Assembly (NCBI GenBank): GCA_029556265.1
Contig: JAKQFH010000032.1
Span: 1 to 36,843 of the forward strand
Direction: 5' to 3'
Length of the DNA stretch: 36,843 nt
DNA from: Chloroflexota bacterium
Lineage (GTDB): Bacteria; Chloroflexota; Anaerolineae; Anaerolineales; Anaerolineaceae
Shown here piece after piece: positions 8,032 to 15,782 of the stretch. The notes beneath the pieces were generated by a model. It was not told where the DNA came from, searched no databases, and saw only the letters and a list, made by a program, of their open reading frames with translations. Position 1 is the first letter of the stretch; the number at the start of each line of letters is the position of its first letter. The translations under genes and the position numbers were made by a program.

Positions 8032-9450
8032 TCATCCGGAAGCGATGGGGATGGTGAAAAACAGACTGCTGCCTCTTCCCTCTTCGCTCTCCGCCCAGAG
8101 ATAGCCGCCGTGCGCCTCGACCATATGCTTGCAGATAGACAAGCCTAAGCCGGTTCCGCCCCCGGAACGCGCCCGGTCCACTTTATAAAAACGCTCAAAG
8201 ATGCGCTTAAGGTCCTTTTGCGGAATGCCCTCGCCAGTATCGCGCACCATGAAGACCACCATGTTTTCATGGATCCAGCTGCCCAGGCTGATACGCCCCC
8301 CTGGGGGGGTGAATTTTATCGCGTTGTGCAGCATATTGATAAACACCTGCGCGATGCGATCCGGGTCGGCAAATACCAGTGGTAAATCCCGGCTGCATTC
8401 CAAGGACATGCTCAGGCCGGCGCGTTCAGCCGGAAGCAGCATGCGCTCATAAGGCTTAATCATCAGGTCGCAGGGATGAATACGCTGAAACTCAAAATTG
8501 ACCCGGCCGGCTTCTATGCGCGAAAGTTCCAGAAGTTCGTTTACCAGAAAGGTCAGGTTGTCCACTTCGGTGTCCATGCGCACGATAAAACGCCGTGCGG
8601 CGGGCGGGTCTTCCAGCGCGCTTTCCAATAACGTTTCGCTCAGGGCTTTCAAACTTGCCAGTGGGGTGCGCAGTTCATGGGAAATGTTGGACATGAAATC
8701 TTTCCGCACAATTTCCAGGCGGTGGAGCTGTGTCAGGTCCTGAAACAGAAGCATGGAGCGGCCTGGAAGTTGGTTTCCCAGCGGAATGCCAATGACTTGA
8801 AGGAATTTATGCCCGGCCCACATGTCCAGCGTCATAGTTTTTTGTTCACCCGCCTTGGTGGAGGTCCACAAGTCCACCAGCGCGTGATGGCGAATTACCT
8901 CGATGACCGACCGCCCCAAAGCTTCGGCTTTGTCAAATCCAAAGAGCTTTTCCCCGGCGGCATTCAAAAGCTGGACGCGGTCATCATGGTTGGCAATCAA
9001 GACCCCATCGGTCATCTGCGCGAGAACCGTGGACAACATTACCTGTTCGGTGGAGAGCGCAGAAATCTGCCCTTCAACCTTCGCGGCGGTTTCTTCCAGG
9101 GTCTGGCTCAGGGAGTGTATCTCCGCCACCGTCTCTACATGCCTGGGAATCTGGATGCTGTGATATTTTCCTTCGCCCAATAAGCGCGTGGTGTCGGTCA
9201 GCTGCCTTACCACGCTGAGGATGCGGTTCGCGTAGAGATTGCTGGCGACAAACGCGCTTGCCGCCGCGACGGTGATTATCGCCGCCAAAACCAGGTACAG
9301 CGGGGAAAAATCAGGTGGCAGCCCGCTTTCAACGCTCTTCGCGTAGATGAAACGCACGCAAAGCGGGATGAAAACCGCCGAGAGCACAAGGCTCCCGATT
9401 AATATCAGCACATACGGAAGCAAAATCCGCCGGCTGCTTTGCCAATTCAT
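8032..9450 (-). CDS. phoR: sensor histidine kinase, PhoR type
   Basis: This 472-residue membrane histidine kinase presumably senses phosphate status and phosphorylates the adjacent PhoP. There are two N-terminal transmembrane segments (about 9-33 and 51-73) with a very short loop between them, so little periplasmic sensing is likely, as in PhoR. A HAMP-like linker (about 75-128) and a PAS domain (about 138-240, GVLIANHDDRVQLLNAAGEKLFG) follow. The HisKA box SHELRTPLASLK has the phospho-accepting His at 258. The HATPase domain has NMLHNAIKFTPPGG, RDTGEGIP and GTGLGLSICKHMVEAHGG. Start ATG 9450 is two bases past the phoP stop, with GAAGG as ribosome-binding site inside phoP, so phoP-phoR form an operon. 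Confidence 0.94.
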   Translation of the reverse strand: MNWQSSRRILLPYVLILIGSLVLSAVFIPLCVRFIYAKSVESGLPPDFSPLYLVLAAIITVAAASAFVASNLYANRILSVVRQLTDTTRLLGEGKYHSIQIPRHVETVAEIHSLSQTLEETAAKVEGQISALSTEQVMLSTVLAQMTDGVLIANHDDRVQLLNAAGEKLFGFDKAEALGRSVIEVIRHHALVDLWTSTKAGEQKTMTLDMWAGHKFLQVIGIPLGNQLPGRSMLLFQDLTQLHRLEIVRKDFMSNISHELRTPLASLKALSETLLESALEDPPAARRFIVRMDTEVDNLTFLVNELLELSRIEAGRVNFEFQRIHPCDLMIKPYERMLLPAERAGLSMSLECSRDLPLVFADPDRIAQVFINMLHNAIKFTPPGGRISLGSWIHENMVVFMVRDTGEGIPQKDLKRIFERFYKVDRARSGGGTGLGLSICKHMVEAHGGYLWAESEEGRGSSLFFTIPIASG

Positions 9451-9452
9451 TG

Positions 9453-10163
9453 CTAGCCTTCGAAGCGGTAACCGGCGCCGCGCACGGTAATGATACGCTG
9501 GGGAGTTTCAGGGTCGGGTTCAATCTTTTCGCGCAGCCAGCGCACATGCACATCCACCGTGCGCGAATCTCCCATGTAATCCCAGCCCCAAACCTGTTCC
9601 AGAATTTGCGGGCGCGTCAGCAAGCGCCCTTTTTGCTGACCCATAAAAAGCAGGAGCTCATATTCCCTGGGCTTGAGCGCCAGAACTTCGCCATCCAACT
9701 TAACTTCCCGCCGGGTAAGGTCAATCACCAGGTTGTCAAACGCAATCAGTTTGGGTTGTTCTTCTTCCTGTTTTTCAGTCGCCACATCCTCACGAATCAG
9801 GCGGACGCGGCGCAGCAACGCCTTTACCCGGGCCATAAGTTCGCGCATGCTGAATGGTTTCGCCAGATAGTCATCCGCGCCGACTTCCAAGCCAACCACC
9901 CGGTCAATTTCATCATCGCGCGCGGTGAGCATCAACACCGGAATACTGGTTTCCTGGCGCAGAATCCGACACACCTCAAAACCGTCCAATCCGGGCAGCA
10001 TCACATCGAGGATGACCAGGTCCGGCTTGGATGTGCGCGCCAGATGGAGGGCCATATTTCCATCCCCCGCAACTTCCACCTGATAACCTTCTCTGGTCAG
10101 GTTGTAAGCCAGGGTTTCTTGCAGGGATATTTCGTCGTCAACAACCAAGATTTTTTCGGGCAT
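9453..10163 (-). CDS. phoP: response regulator, PhoP/PhoB (OmpR) family
   Basis: This 236-residue OmpR-type response regulator is first gene of the phoP-phoR operon. The receiver domain (1-120) has the acidic pocket VVDDE, the phosphorylated Asp53 in [11 protein letters not shown], the switch residue Thr80 in MLTARDD and Lys102 in YLAKPF. The C-terminal winged helix ends with [35 protein letters not shown] split over the recognition helix and wing, the standard PhoB/PhoP arrangement. A charged linker with an EKQEEEQP stretch joins the two. It is expected to activate the phosphate-starvation regulon. Start ATG 10163 has GGAGAACGC immediately before it. The proximity of phoU supports the PhoP assignment over other OmpR regulators. 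Confidence 0.94.
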   Translation of the reverse strand: MPEKILVVDDEISLQETLAYNLTREGYQVEVAGDGNMALHLARTSKPDLVILDVMLPGLDGFEVCRILRQETSIPVLMLTARDDEIDRVVGLEVGADDYLAKPFSMRELMARVKALLRRVRLIREDVATEKQEEEQPKLIAFDNLVIDLTRREVKLDGEVLALKPREYELLLFMGQQKGRLLTRPQILEQVWGWDYMGDSRTVDVHVRWLREKIEPDPETPQRIITVRGAGYRFEG

Positions 10164-10355
10164 GCGTTCTCCACTGCCGGCTCTATATTGCCGCGCGCCC
10201 GCGCGGGCAAGCCTTTTTTGGCATCATTTGTTAACAATTGTAACGCATCCGTTTTTGCCACTGGCGGGCGTATTGTACACCCCTATTGAAGCCGCACCAG
10301 CGGGCAAATGCTGTATTTCTGATGGTACAATGATTCGAAATCATCAGAGGCAAGC

Positions 10356-11582
10356 ATGGCTAAATCAATTACCGAAGCACGGACGGACTTTCCCATCCTG
10401 TCCACCGAAATCAACGACCACCCGCTTGTGTATCTGGATAACGCTGCCACCACCCAAAAGCCGTGGGCTGTGATTGATTCGCTGCGGGATTATTACGCGT
10501 TTTCCAACAGCAACGTGCACCGCGGCGGGCACACGCTGGCGGTACGCGCCACGGAGATGTACGAAGCGGCGCGCGAGAAAGTGGCGCGCTTTATCAACGC
10601 CGCGCACACCCACGAGGTCATCTTTACGCGCGGAACCACGGAATCCATCAACCTGGTTGCCAGTTCCTTTGGCGAAGCTTTTATTCAGCCCGGCGATGAG
10701 ATTATCGTCAGCCAGCTGGAGCACCACAGTAATTACGTGCCCTGGTTTGAGCTTTGCCAGCGCAAAGGCGCGCGTTTTCGGGTTATCCCTTTCACCCCGA
10801 CGGGCGAACTGGACCCAGCGGTACTGCAAAGCATGTTTACCGAAAAAACCCGCCTGCTGGCGCTAAACCAGGTCTCCAATTCGCTCGGCACAGTCAACCC
10901 GTTGGAAGTGATCATCCCCCTGGCGCATGCCGCCGGCGTGCCCGTGCTGGTGGATGCGGCCCAATCCGTGCAGCACCTGGCAGCTCGCGACGTGCAGGCT
11001 CTGGACGCGGATTTTTATGCCTTCTCAGGGCATAAAATGTACGCGCCGATGGGCATCGGTGTTTTGTACGCGAAAGAAAGCTGGCTCGAAAAACTGCCGC
11101 CCTATCAGTTTGGGGGCGAGATGATAGACCAGGTCAGCAGCACGTGGGTGACCTTCACACAGCTCCCCCACAAGTTTGAAGCCGGGACGCCGAACGTGGA
11201 AGGCGCAGTCGGGCTCGGCGCGGCGGTGGACTACCTGAACCAGTTCGACCCGTTGGAACTGCAGGCCTATGAGGAAGACCTGCTGGCTTACGGAAGCGAA
11301 CAGCTGCGCGCTATCCCCGGGCTGACGCTTTATGGGAACCCGCGCCACCGCTCCAGCATATTACCGTTCAACGTGGAAGGCATCCAGCACTACGATATGG
11401 GTATTCTGCTGGATACGCAAGGCATCGCGGTGCGCACCGGTCAGCACTGCACGCAGCCCATCATGGACGCTTTGTCCATCACAGGCACGGTGCGCGCATC
11501 GTTGGGGCTCTACAACAACCGTGAGGATATCGACGCGCTCACGCGCGGTATCAGGCGCGTGATGAAACTATTGAGGAAATAA
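10356..11582 (+). CDS. sufS: cysteine desulfurase SufS
   Basis: This PLP enzyme removes sulfur from cysteine as an enzyme-bound persulfide for Fe-S cluster assembly in the cytoplasm. The 408 residues match group II desulfurases: VYLDNAATTQKP at 25-36, HRGGHTLA, GTTESINLV, LEHHSNYVPW, VDAAQS, the PLP-binding Lys227 in FSGHKMYAP, and the persulfide-carrying Cys365 in RTGQHCTQP. Start ATG 10356 has AGAGG six bases upstream. A TACAAT at 10326-10331 could be the -10 box. It opens a three-gene operon with sufE (four-base gap) and a ferredoxin-like gene. SufBCD scaffold genes are not nearby. Confidence 0.96.
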   Translation: MAKSITEARTDFPILSTEINDHPLVYLDNAATTQKPWAVIDSLRDYYAFSNSNVHRGGHTLAVRATEMYEAAREKVARFINAAHTHEVIFTRGTTESINLVASSFGEAFIQPGDEIIVSQLEHHSNYVPWFELCQRKGARFRVIPFTPTGELDPAVLQSMFTEKTRLLALNQVSNSLGTVNPLEVIIPLAHAAGVPVLVDAAQSVQHLAARDVQALDADFYAFSGHKMYAPMGIGVLYAKESWLEKLPPYQFGGEMIDQVSSTWVTFTQLPHKFEAGTPNVEGAVGLGAAVDYLNQFDPLELQAYEEDLLAYGSEQLRAIPGLTLYGNPRHRSSILPFNVEGIQHYDMGILLDTQGIAVRTGQHCTQPIMDALSITGTVRASLGLYNNREDIDALTRGIRRVMKLLRK

Positions 11583-11586
11583 AACC

Positions 11587-12015
11587 ATGCCTACCACAGC
11601 CGAAATTGCCGCCCAAATCAGCGAAGAGTTCAGCTTGCTGGAAAACTGGGAGGAAAAATACGATTACCTGATTGAGAAAGGTCAGAGCCTGCCCGACATG
11701 CCAGCAGACCTCAAAGACAATGAGCATCTGGTTAAAGGCTGTCAGTCCAGCGTCTGGTTTGCCACGGAGTGCCGTGAGGGCAGGCTGTATTTTCAAACCG
11801 ACAGCGATTCGCTGATTGTGAAAGGCCTGGCAGCGCTGCTGCATGAGCTGTTGAACGGCCAGCCGACAGATGCTTTTCGGGACGTGGACTTGAGCCTGTT
11901 CGATACGCTGGGTTTCTGGCGGCATTTATCCTCCCAGCGCAGCAACGGATTGACCGCGATGGTCAACCATCTGAAATCGGCCGCGCTTGATTGCGCCGCG
12001 CGCCCCGGAGCGTAA
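11587..12015 (+). CDS. sufE: SufE family sulfur acceptor protein
   Basis: SufE accepts the persulfide from SufS and passes it to the scaffold. The 142-residue product has the family layout: an N-terminal helical part with WEEKYDYLIEKGQSLPDMPADLK, then VKGCQSSVWF with the acceptor Cys52, and a C-terminal FRDVDLSLFDTLGFWRHLSSQRSNG segment. The same segment in SufE proteins reads like LGL.. hLSPSRgNGL, so it is a good match. It begins four bases after the sufS stop and its own stop codon TAA overlaps the ATG of the next gene (TAATG), so all three genes are cotranscribed and probably cotranslated. Confidence 0.95.
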   Translation: MPTTAEIAAQISEEFSLLENWEEKYDYLIEKGQSLPDMPADLKDNEHLVKGCQSSVWFATECREGRLYFQTDSDSLIVKGLAALLHELLNGQPTDAFRDVDLSLFDTLGFWRHLSSQRSNGLTAMVNHLKSAALDCAARPGA

Positions 12016-12533
12016 TGCCCAACTTAAGTTACCGCATGCTGAACATCGGCGGTTTGCCCACCGGTTTGCTGGGCCTGGAAGAACTATTCGCCGAGCTCTA
12101 CCGCGAGGGTTGGCTGCCCATGGATGAAAAGCTGAACGACGCTCTGATTACCGGCACGCGCCAACACAACTTTATCCCAATCCCCGCCGTTCCCGAATAT
12201 GCCAGCGCGCTGCGCATGGAGTACACGCGTTTCTTCCGCCAGAAAAGCAGCGGCAAAGCCGTGGTGGCGCGCGATTACGGCAGCTGGCGCGGCTATCCCC
12301 GCGAGCAAATCCCCTGGTTTCCAAGCATCGCGCCGGAGTTGTGCGACGACTGCGGCGTCTGCCTGGAGACCTGCGCCCGTGAAGTTTATGAGCGCGATGA
12401 GAACGGGCATATCTGGGTAGCGGAACCGTTCCTCTGCCTGGTGGGCTGCTGCTTCTGCAAGAGCGTGTGTGAGCCCAAGGCTATTCATCTGCCCGGGCAG
12501 GATATCCTGAAGAATTATCGTGAAAAGATGTGA
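12015..12533 (+). CDS. 4Fe-4S ferredoxin-type protein in suf operon
   Basis: I do not recognise the whole protein. The start is ATG 12015, which overlaps the sufE stop as TAATG; the open frame extends eight codons upstream but has no better start. Of 172 residues, the first 105 have no motif I know (LPTGLLGLEELFAELYREGW at the start). The C-terminal part has Cys110, 113, 116 and 120 in CX2CX2CX3C spacing, a classic [4Fe-4S] site, then Cys141, 145, 146, 148 and 152 with the closing CEPKAI typical of dicluster ferredoxins. It may carry two clusters. The operon position after sufS-sufE suggests an electron donor to, or a client or carrier of, the SUF pathway; that is inference. Confidence 0.8.
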   Translation: MPNLSYRMLNIGGLPTGLLGLEELFAELYREGWLPMDEKLNDALITGTRQHNFIPIPAVPEYASALRMEYTRFFRQKSSGKAVVARDYGSWRGYPREQIPWFPSIAPELCDDCGVCLETCAREVYERDENGHIWVAEPFLCLVGCCFCKSVCEPKAIHLPGQDILKNYREKM

Positions 12534-12598
12534 GGTCGGACGGGAAACCCCAACAGGCAGTATTCCAGGCGCAAAAACTCCCCGATGCGCCTGTATTG

Positions 12599-12627
12599 TT
12601 GCCTTAGGCGCCTTCCCGGGTTAGAAT
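12599..12627 (+). promoter_or_regulatory. surE promoter (candidate, leaderless)
   Basis: TTGCCT (12599-12604) and TAGAAT (12622-12627) are separated by exactly 17 bases. The surE ATG at 12635 lies only seven bases after the -10 box, so the transcript would start at or next to the start codon and carry almost no leader. Seen by eye; transcription start not measured. Confidence 0.5.
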
Positions 12628-12634
12628 AGGGCGG

Positions 12635-13468
12635 ATGAAACCAAACAAAAAACCGCAAATCTTACTGACCAACGATGACAGCATCGACTCGCCGGGTTTG
12701 TGGGCGGCTGCCGAAGCGCTCGCCCCGCTGGGTTTTGTGCACGTTGTTGCCCCGCGCGTCCAGCAAACCTCGATGGGGCGCGCCCTCCCCCGGGAATCCG
12801 ACGGGATTATTGAACCCCGCGCGCTCACCGTGAACGGTAAGGAATGGCAGGTATACGCTGTGGGCGGCTCGCCTGCCCAGGCTTTCCTGCACGGCTATTA
12901 TGAGGTGCTCGGCTTCAAACCGGATTTGGTGGTCTCCGGGATTAATTACGGCGAAAACGTTGCCTCCGGCATAACTATCAGTGGAACTGTCGGCGCCGCG
13001 TTGGAAGCTGCCACGCTGGGCATCCCTGCCCTGGCGGTGTCTCTGGAGACGCCAGTCAGCCAACATTTCAACCTCTCTCCGGACGTTGACTTTTCGGTCG
13101 CGGGCTACTTCACGCGTTATTTCGCGGAAAAACTGCTGAATATTGAAATGCCTTTCGACGTCGGCGTGCTTAAGGTGGACGTCCCGAACGACGCCACGCC
13201 CGAGACGCCTTGGATGGTGACGCGTCAATCGCGCACACGCTATTTTTACCCGCTGCCGGCCGACCCGGAGGTGGCGCAGGGCTCGCGTAAATTACGGTAT
13301 GAGGTAAGGTTGGAACAGGACGGCGCGGAACCAGACAGCGACCTGCACGTCGTGAAAACTGACCGCAAGGTGAGCGTTACCCCGCTTTCTTTTGATTTGA
13401 CCGCGCGGGTGGACCTGGGGGATTTTGCGAAGCTGCTGCAAGAGAACTACAAGCAGACAAAAGCCTGA
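12635..13468 (+). CDS. surE: 5'/3'-nucleotidase SurE
   Basis: SurE hydrolyses nucleoside 5'- and 3'-monophosphates and short polyphosphates, with a divalent metal. The 277-residue protein carries the metal-binding ILLTNDDSIDSPG (Asp14, Asp15), the VVAPRVQQTSMGRAL segment with the metal-ligand Ser, and LVVSGINYGENVASGITISGTVGAALEAA with the conserved SGIN. Family proteins begin ILLTNDDG.d.pGi; here DDSID replaces DDGID, a minor change in the loop. The start ATG 12635 has only a weak GGGCGG before it and may be leaderless given the promoter position. A strong terminator follows. Other members of the family are usually beside pcm or nlpD, which are absent here. Confidence 0.93.
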   Translation: MKPNKKPQILLTNDDSIDSPGLWAAAEALAPLGFVHVVAPRVQQTSMGRALPRESDGIIEPRALTVNGKEWQVYAVGGSPAQAFLHGYYEVLGFKPDLVVSGINYGENVASGITISGTVGAALEAATLGIPALAVSLETPVSQHFNLSPDVDFSVAGYFTRYFAEKLLNIEMPFDVGVLKVDVPNDATPETPWMVTRQSRTRYFYPLPADPEVAQGSRKLRYEVRLEQDGAEPDSDLHVVKTDRKVSVTPLSFDLTARVDLGDFAKLLQENYKQTKA

Positions 13469-13475
13469 AAACCAG

Positions 13476-13515
13476 AAACAGCGCGGCGGCACAAAACCTT
13501 CGCGCTGTTTTTTTT
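13476..13515 (+). terminator. rho-independent terminator after surE
   Basis: The arms AAACAGCGCG (13476-13485) and CGCGCTGTTT (13501-13510) are perfectly complementary over ten bases with a 15-base loop, followed by an unbroken T-run to 13515. It starts eight bases after the surE stop and separates surE from the convergent YchF-type gene. It lacks a T-run on the minus strand. Confidence 0.88.
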
Positions 13516-13548
13516 ATTCGCTAACGGGTGGAAAGCCCCCGCGTTGGG

Positions 13549-14619
13549 CTAAATGTTGAAGCGGATTTCAACAATATCCCCATCCTGAATGATGTAATTT
13601 TTGCCCTCCACCCTCAGGCGCCCTTTGGCGCGGGCTTCGGCTGTGCCGCCATACGTAATCATATCCGCGAATGAGATGATCTCGGCGCGGATGAAGCCTT
13701 TCTCCATATCGGAATGAATAACCCCGGCGGCTTCGCGCGCGTTGGAACCCTTGCGCAGCGTCCAGGCGTGCACTTCTTTATCACCGGCGGTAAAGAAGGA
13801 ATGCACCCCCAACAAATCATAAGACAGGCGGATCAGGCGCGAGAGGCTGGGTTCGGTGATGCCGTATTCAGCCATGAAGACGGCGGCGTCTTCTGGGTCC
13901 AGCGCGGCGATGTCCATTTCCAGCTTGGCAGGCAGGCTCACCGAGGTGGTGTGCGGGTGCGGGCTTTTGTATTCCAGCGCGCTTTGGTCCTCGGATTGAT
14001 TAAACACGATAATCTGCGGTTTGCGGCTGAGGAACTGGAAACTGGAGAGGAGTTTATCCTCCTCGGGCGTGAAGGCGTAGTGGCGCAGGGGCAGTTCCTG
14101 CTCAAGCACCGCCTGCAAGCGCTCGAACAGGTCGATGTCCTCCTGGATGAGCGCCCGGTCGCGGGTGACCCCGCGGCGGTGCTCCTCGCGCAGGCGTTCC
14201 AGGCGGCGTTCCACCATCACCAGGTCGTTGAGCACAAACTCGGTATCCATGGTTTGGATATCCCGGATGGGGTCCACGCTGCCGGACTGATGCGGAACGC
14301 TGGGGTTTTCGAACTGCCGCACGACGTGTAAAAAGCCGTCCATCTGGGAGAGCATATTGGAAAGCGCTCCGGAAAGGCCGTTCTTCCCCGCGCTGCCGTC
14401 GAGACCGGCAATATCGGCGTAAGTGACCTTGGCGCGCACAACCTTTTTGGGATGGTATATTTCACAGAGTTCATCCACGCGCGGGTCGGGCACGTCCACC
14501 ACCGAGGTGTGGACTTCCATCTGACCGGAGGATATGTCGGTCGGAATATCCGCGCGGGTAAGCGCCTTATATAACGTGGTTTTACCTGATTGCGGCAAAC
14601 CGATAATGCCTAGTTGCAT
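13549..14619 (-). CDS. YchF/OLA1-family GTP/ATP-binding protein
   Basis: This 356-residue Obg-family NTPase has the P-loop GLPQSGKTT (7-15), DIAGL as G3, and VFNQSED as the nonstandard G4 (NxxE), which in YchF favours ATP. A coiled-coil insertion (about 130-185, rich in Arg and Glu) and a C-terminal TGS domain (GSNAREAAGVIHSDMEKGFIRAEII to the end) complete the YchF architecture. YchF binds ribosomes and has roles in translation and stress. The P-loop GLPQSGKT differs from the usual GLPNVGKS, so this may be a distinct subfamily. Start ATG 14619 has CAGGAG nine bases upstream; the open frame extends 13 codons further to 14658 without such a signal. Convergent with surE. Confidence 0.9.
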   Translation of the reverse strand: MQLGIIGLPQSGKTTLYKALTRADIPTDISSGQMEVHTSVVDVPDPRVDELCEIYHPKKVVRAKVTYADIAGLDGSAGKNGLSGALSNMLSQMDGFLHVVRQFENPSVPHQSGSVDPIRDIQTMDTEFVLNDLVMVERRLERLREEHRRGVTRDRALIQEDIDLFERLQAVLEQELPLRHYAFTPEEDKLLSSFQFLSRKPQIIVFNQSEDQSALEYKSPHPHTTSVSLPAKLEMDIAALDPEDAAVFMAEYGITEPSLSRLIRLSYDLLGVHSFFTAGDKEVHAWTLRKGSNAREAAGVIHSDMEKGFIRAEIISFADMITYGGTAEARAKGRLRVEGKNYIIQDGDIVEIRFNI

Positions 14620-14683
14620 AGCCAGCTCCTGCGGAATAAAAGCCCCGCGCCCAGCCATTAGAAGCGTCGCGGGATATAATTGG

Positions 14684-14713
14684 ATTATACACGCTCACTC
14701 GTCAGCCTGGTAA
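14684..14713 (-). promoter_or_regulatory. promoter of the YchF-family gene
   Basis: On the minus strand TTACCA (14713-14708) is followed after 18 bases by a perfect TATAAT (14689-14684). The predicted start near 14677 leaves a leader of about 58 bases before ATG 14619. Motif inspection only. Confidence 0.55.
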
Positions 14714-14823
14714 GAAGCCCGGAAAATTGGAGCGCCCTGTATCAGGTATTAATTTTCTGGAGCTTTATGTTCATGATACACTGTTTTATCAGTCTACGTT
14801 CATAAGTACCTACGGAGCTTCCA

Positions 14824-15591
14824 ATGAAAAAGATATTCTTGATTGCCGCATTATTACTAAGTGTCGGGCTTGCCTGCTCCTTTGGCAGAAAGGCAGCCCC
14901 AACCGCGACTGAAGCCCCCGCGCCGACTCTCGCTGTTGCACCAACAGAGGCTCCCACGCAGCCGATATTGGTGCCTACCCCAACCACCGCAGCCGCGATG
15001 CCAACATCAGAACCGTCCAAATCGCAAATTCCACTTCCTCAGCGGGGCGCCACCCTGTTTGAGGACGATTTTTCAACCGCGGACGGCGGCTGGTACATAG
15101 GCGAAGAAGATGGCAATTCCATTAAGAACCAAACCGGGGTCCTCGAGTTTTCTGTGCAGAAAGCAAATTGGTTGATTTGGACAGAAACTTCCAAGGTTTA
15201 CGCTTCGGATGTGGTAATCGGGGTGGACGCCTTACTGTGGGATGGCGGGCTCACAAATAATTACGGCGTGATGTGCCGTTACCAGGATGCCGACAACTTC
15301 TACTCTGTTAGCATCGCCAATGATGGCTATGTTGAGATACTTAAGTATGTTGGCGGAGAGGCAACCTTGCTTTACGGAGAAATGGAGCCGCTTGTTCTTG
15401 AAGCCGGGCCAAACCATCTGACGGTCAGCTGCATCGGGAATACGATTGCGCTCTATCTCAACCACAGCTTCATCGTCAGCGTGGAAGATAGCAGCCTGAG
15501 TGATGGGGACGTCGGTTTGATTGCTGGCACTTACGACGACCCCCCCGTGACCATCCGCTTCGATAACTTTTCGGCCTGGGAACCACGTTAA
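14824..15591 (+). CDS. secreted lipoprotein with C-terminal beta-sandwich domain
   Basis: The 255-residue product starts with a type II signal peptide MKKIFLIAALLLSVGLAC, with lipid attachment predicted at Cys18. Residues 25-70 are a low-complexity Ala/Pro/Thr linker rich in APT repeats. From about 76 on (ATLFEDDFSTADGGWYIGEE to the end) the sequence resembles the concanavalin-like DUF1080/LamG type beta-sandwich (SVSIANDGYVEILKYV, FIVSVEDSSLSDGDVGLIAGTYDD, VTIRFDNF). Domains of this kind bind carbohydrate or serve as adhesive modules; no catalytic residues can be named. ATG 14824 has GGAG seven bases upstream. It is monocistronic and followed 52 bases later by a tRNA gene. Confidence 0.85.
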   Translation: MKKIFLIAALLLSVGLACSFGRKAAPTATEAPAPTLAVAPTEAPTQPILVPTPTTAAAMPTSEPSKSQIPLPQRGATLFEDDFSTADGGWYIGEEDGNSIKNQTGVLEFSVQKANWLIWTETSKVYASDVVIGVDALLWDGGLTNNYGVMCRYQDADNFYSVSIANDGYVEILKYVGGEATLLYGEMEPLVLEAGPNHLTVSCIGNTIALYLNHSFIVSVEDSSLSDGDVGLIAGTYDDPPVTIRFDNFSAWEPR

Positions 15592-15604
15592 TCGGTTCTG
15601 CTGC

Positions 15605-15633
15605 TTGACCCGCGGCGGGCGATTGTGTATACT
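15605..15633 (+). promoter_or_regulatory. promoter of tRNA-Leu
   Basis: TTGACC (15605-15610) and TATACT (15628-15633) have an ideal 17-base spacer, each one base from the sigma-70 consensus. The mature tRNA begins at 15644, ten bases downstream of the -10. It is the second-best promoter in the window by consensus. Confidence 0.75.
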
Positions 15634-15643
15634 TTTCTCGCCA

Positions 15644-15725
<82 letters not shown>

Positions 15726-15734
15726 TGCGTGAAA

Positions 15735-15763
15735 AAACGCTCCATCCTTTGGATGGAGCGTTT
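15735..15763. terminator. bidirectional terminator between tRNA-Leu and kbl-like gene
   Basis: AAACGCTCCATCC (15735-15747) and GGATGGAGCGTTT (15751-15763) form a perfect 13-base stem with a TTT loop. On the minus strand the stem is followed by a run of six T, on the plus strand by TTTCATTTATT, so it can end both the tRNA transcript and the convergent aminotransferase gene. Confidence 0.85.
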
Positions 15764-15782
15764 CATTTATTAAGAGGCACGT

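Noticed and set aside
10229-10243. TTACAA-TTG-TTAACA on the minus strand upstream of phoP, similar to Gram-positive PhoP boxes
   Set aside because: Spacing is three bases rather than about five, and only two half-sites are present; not enough for a Pho box call.
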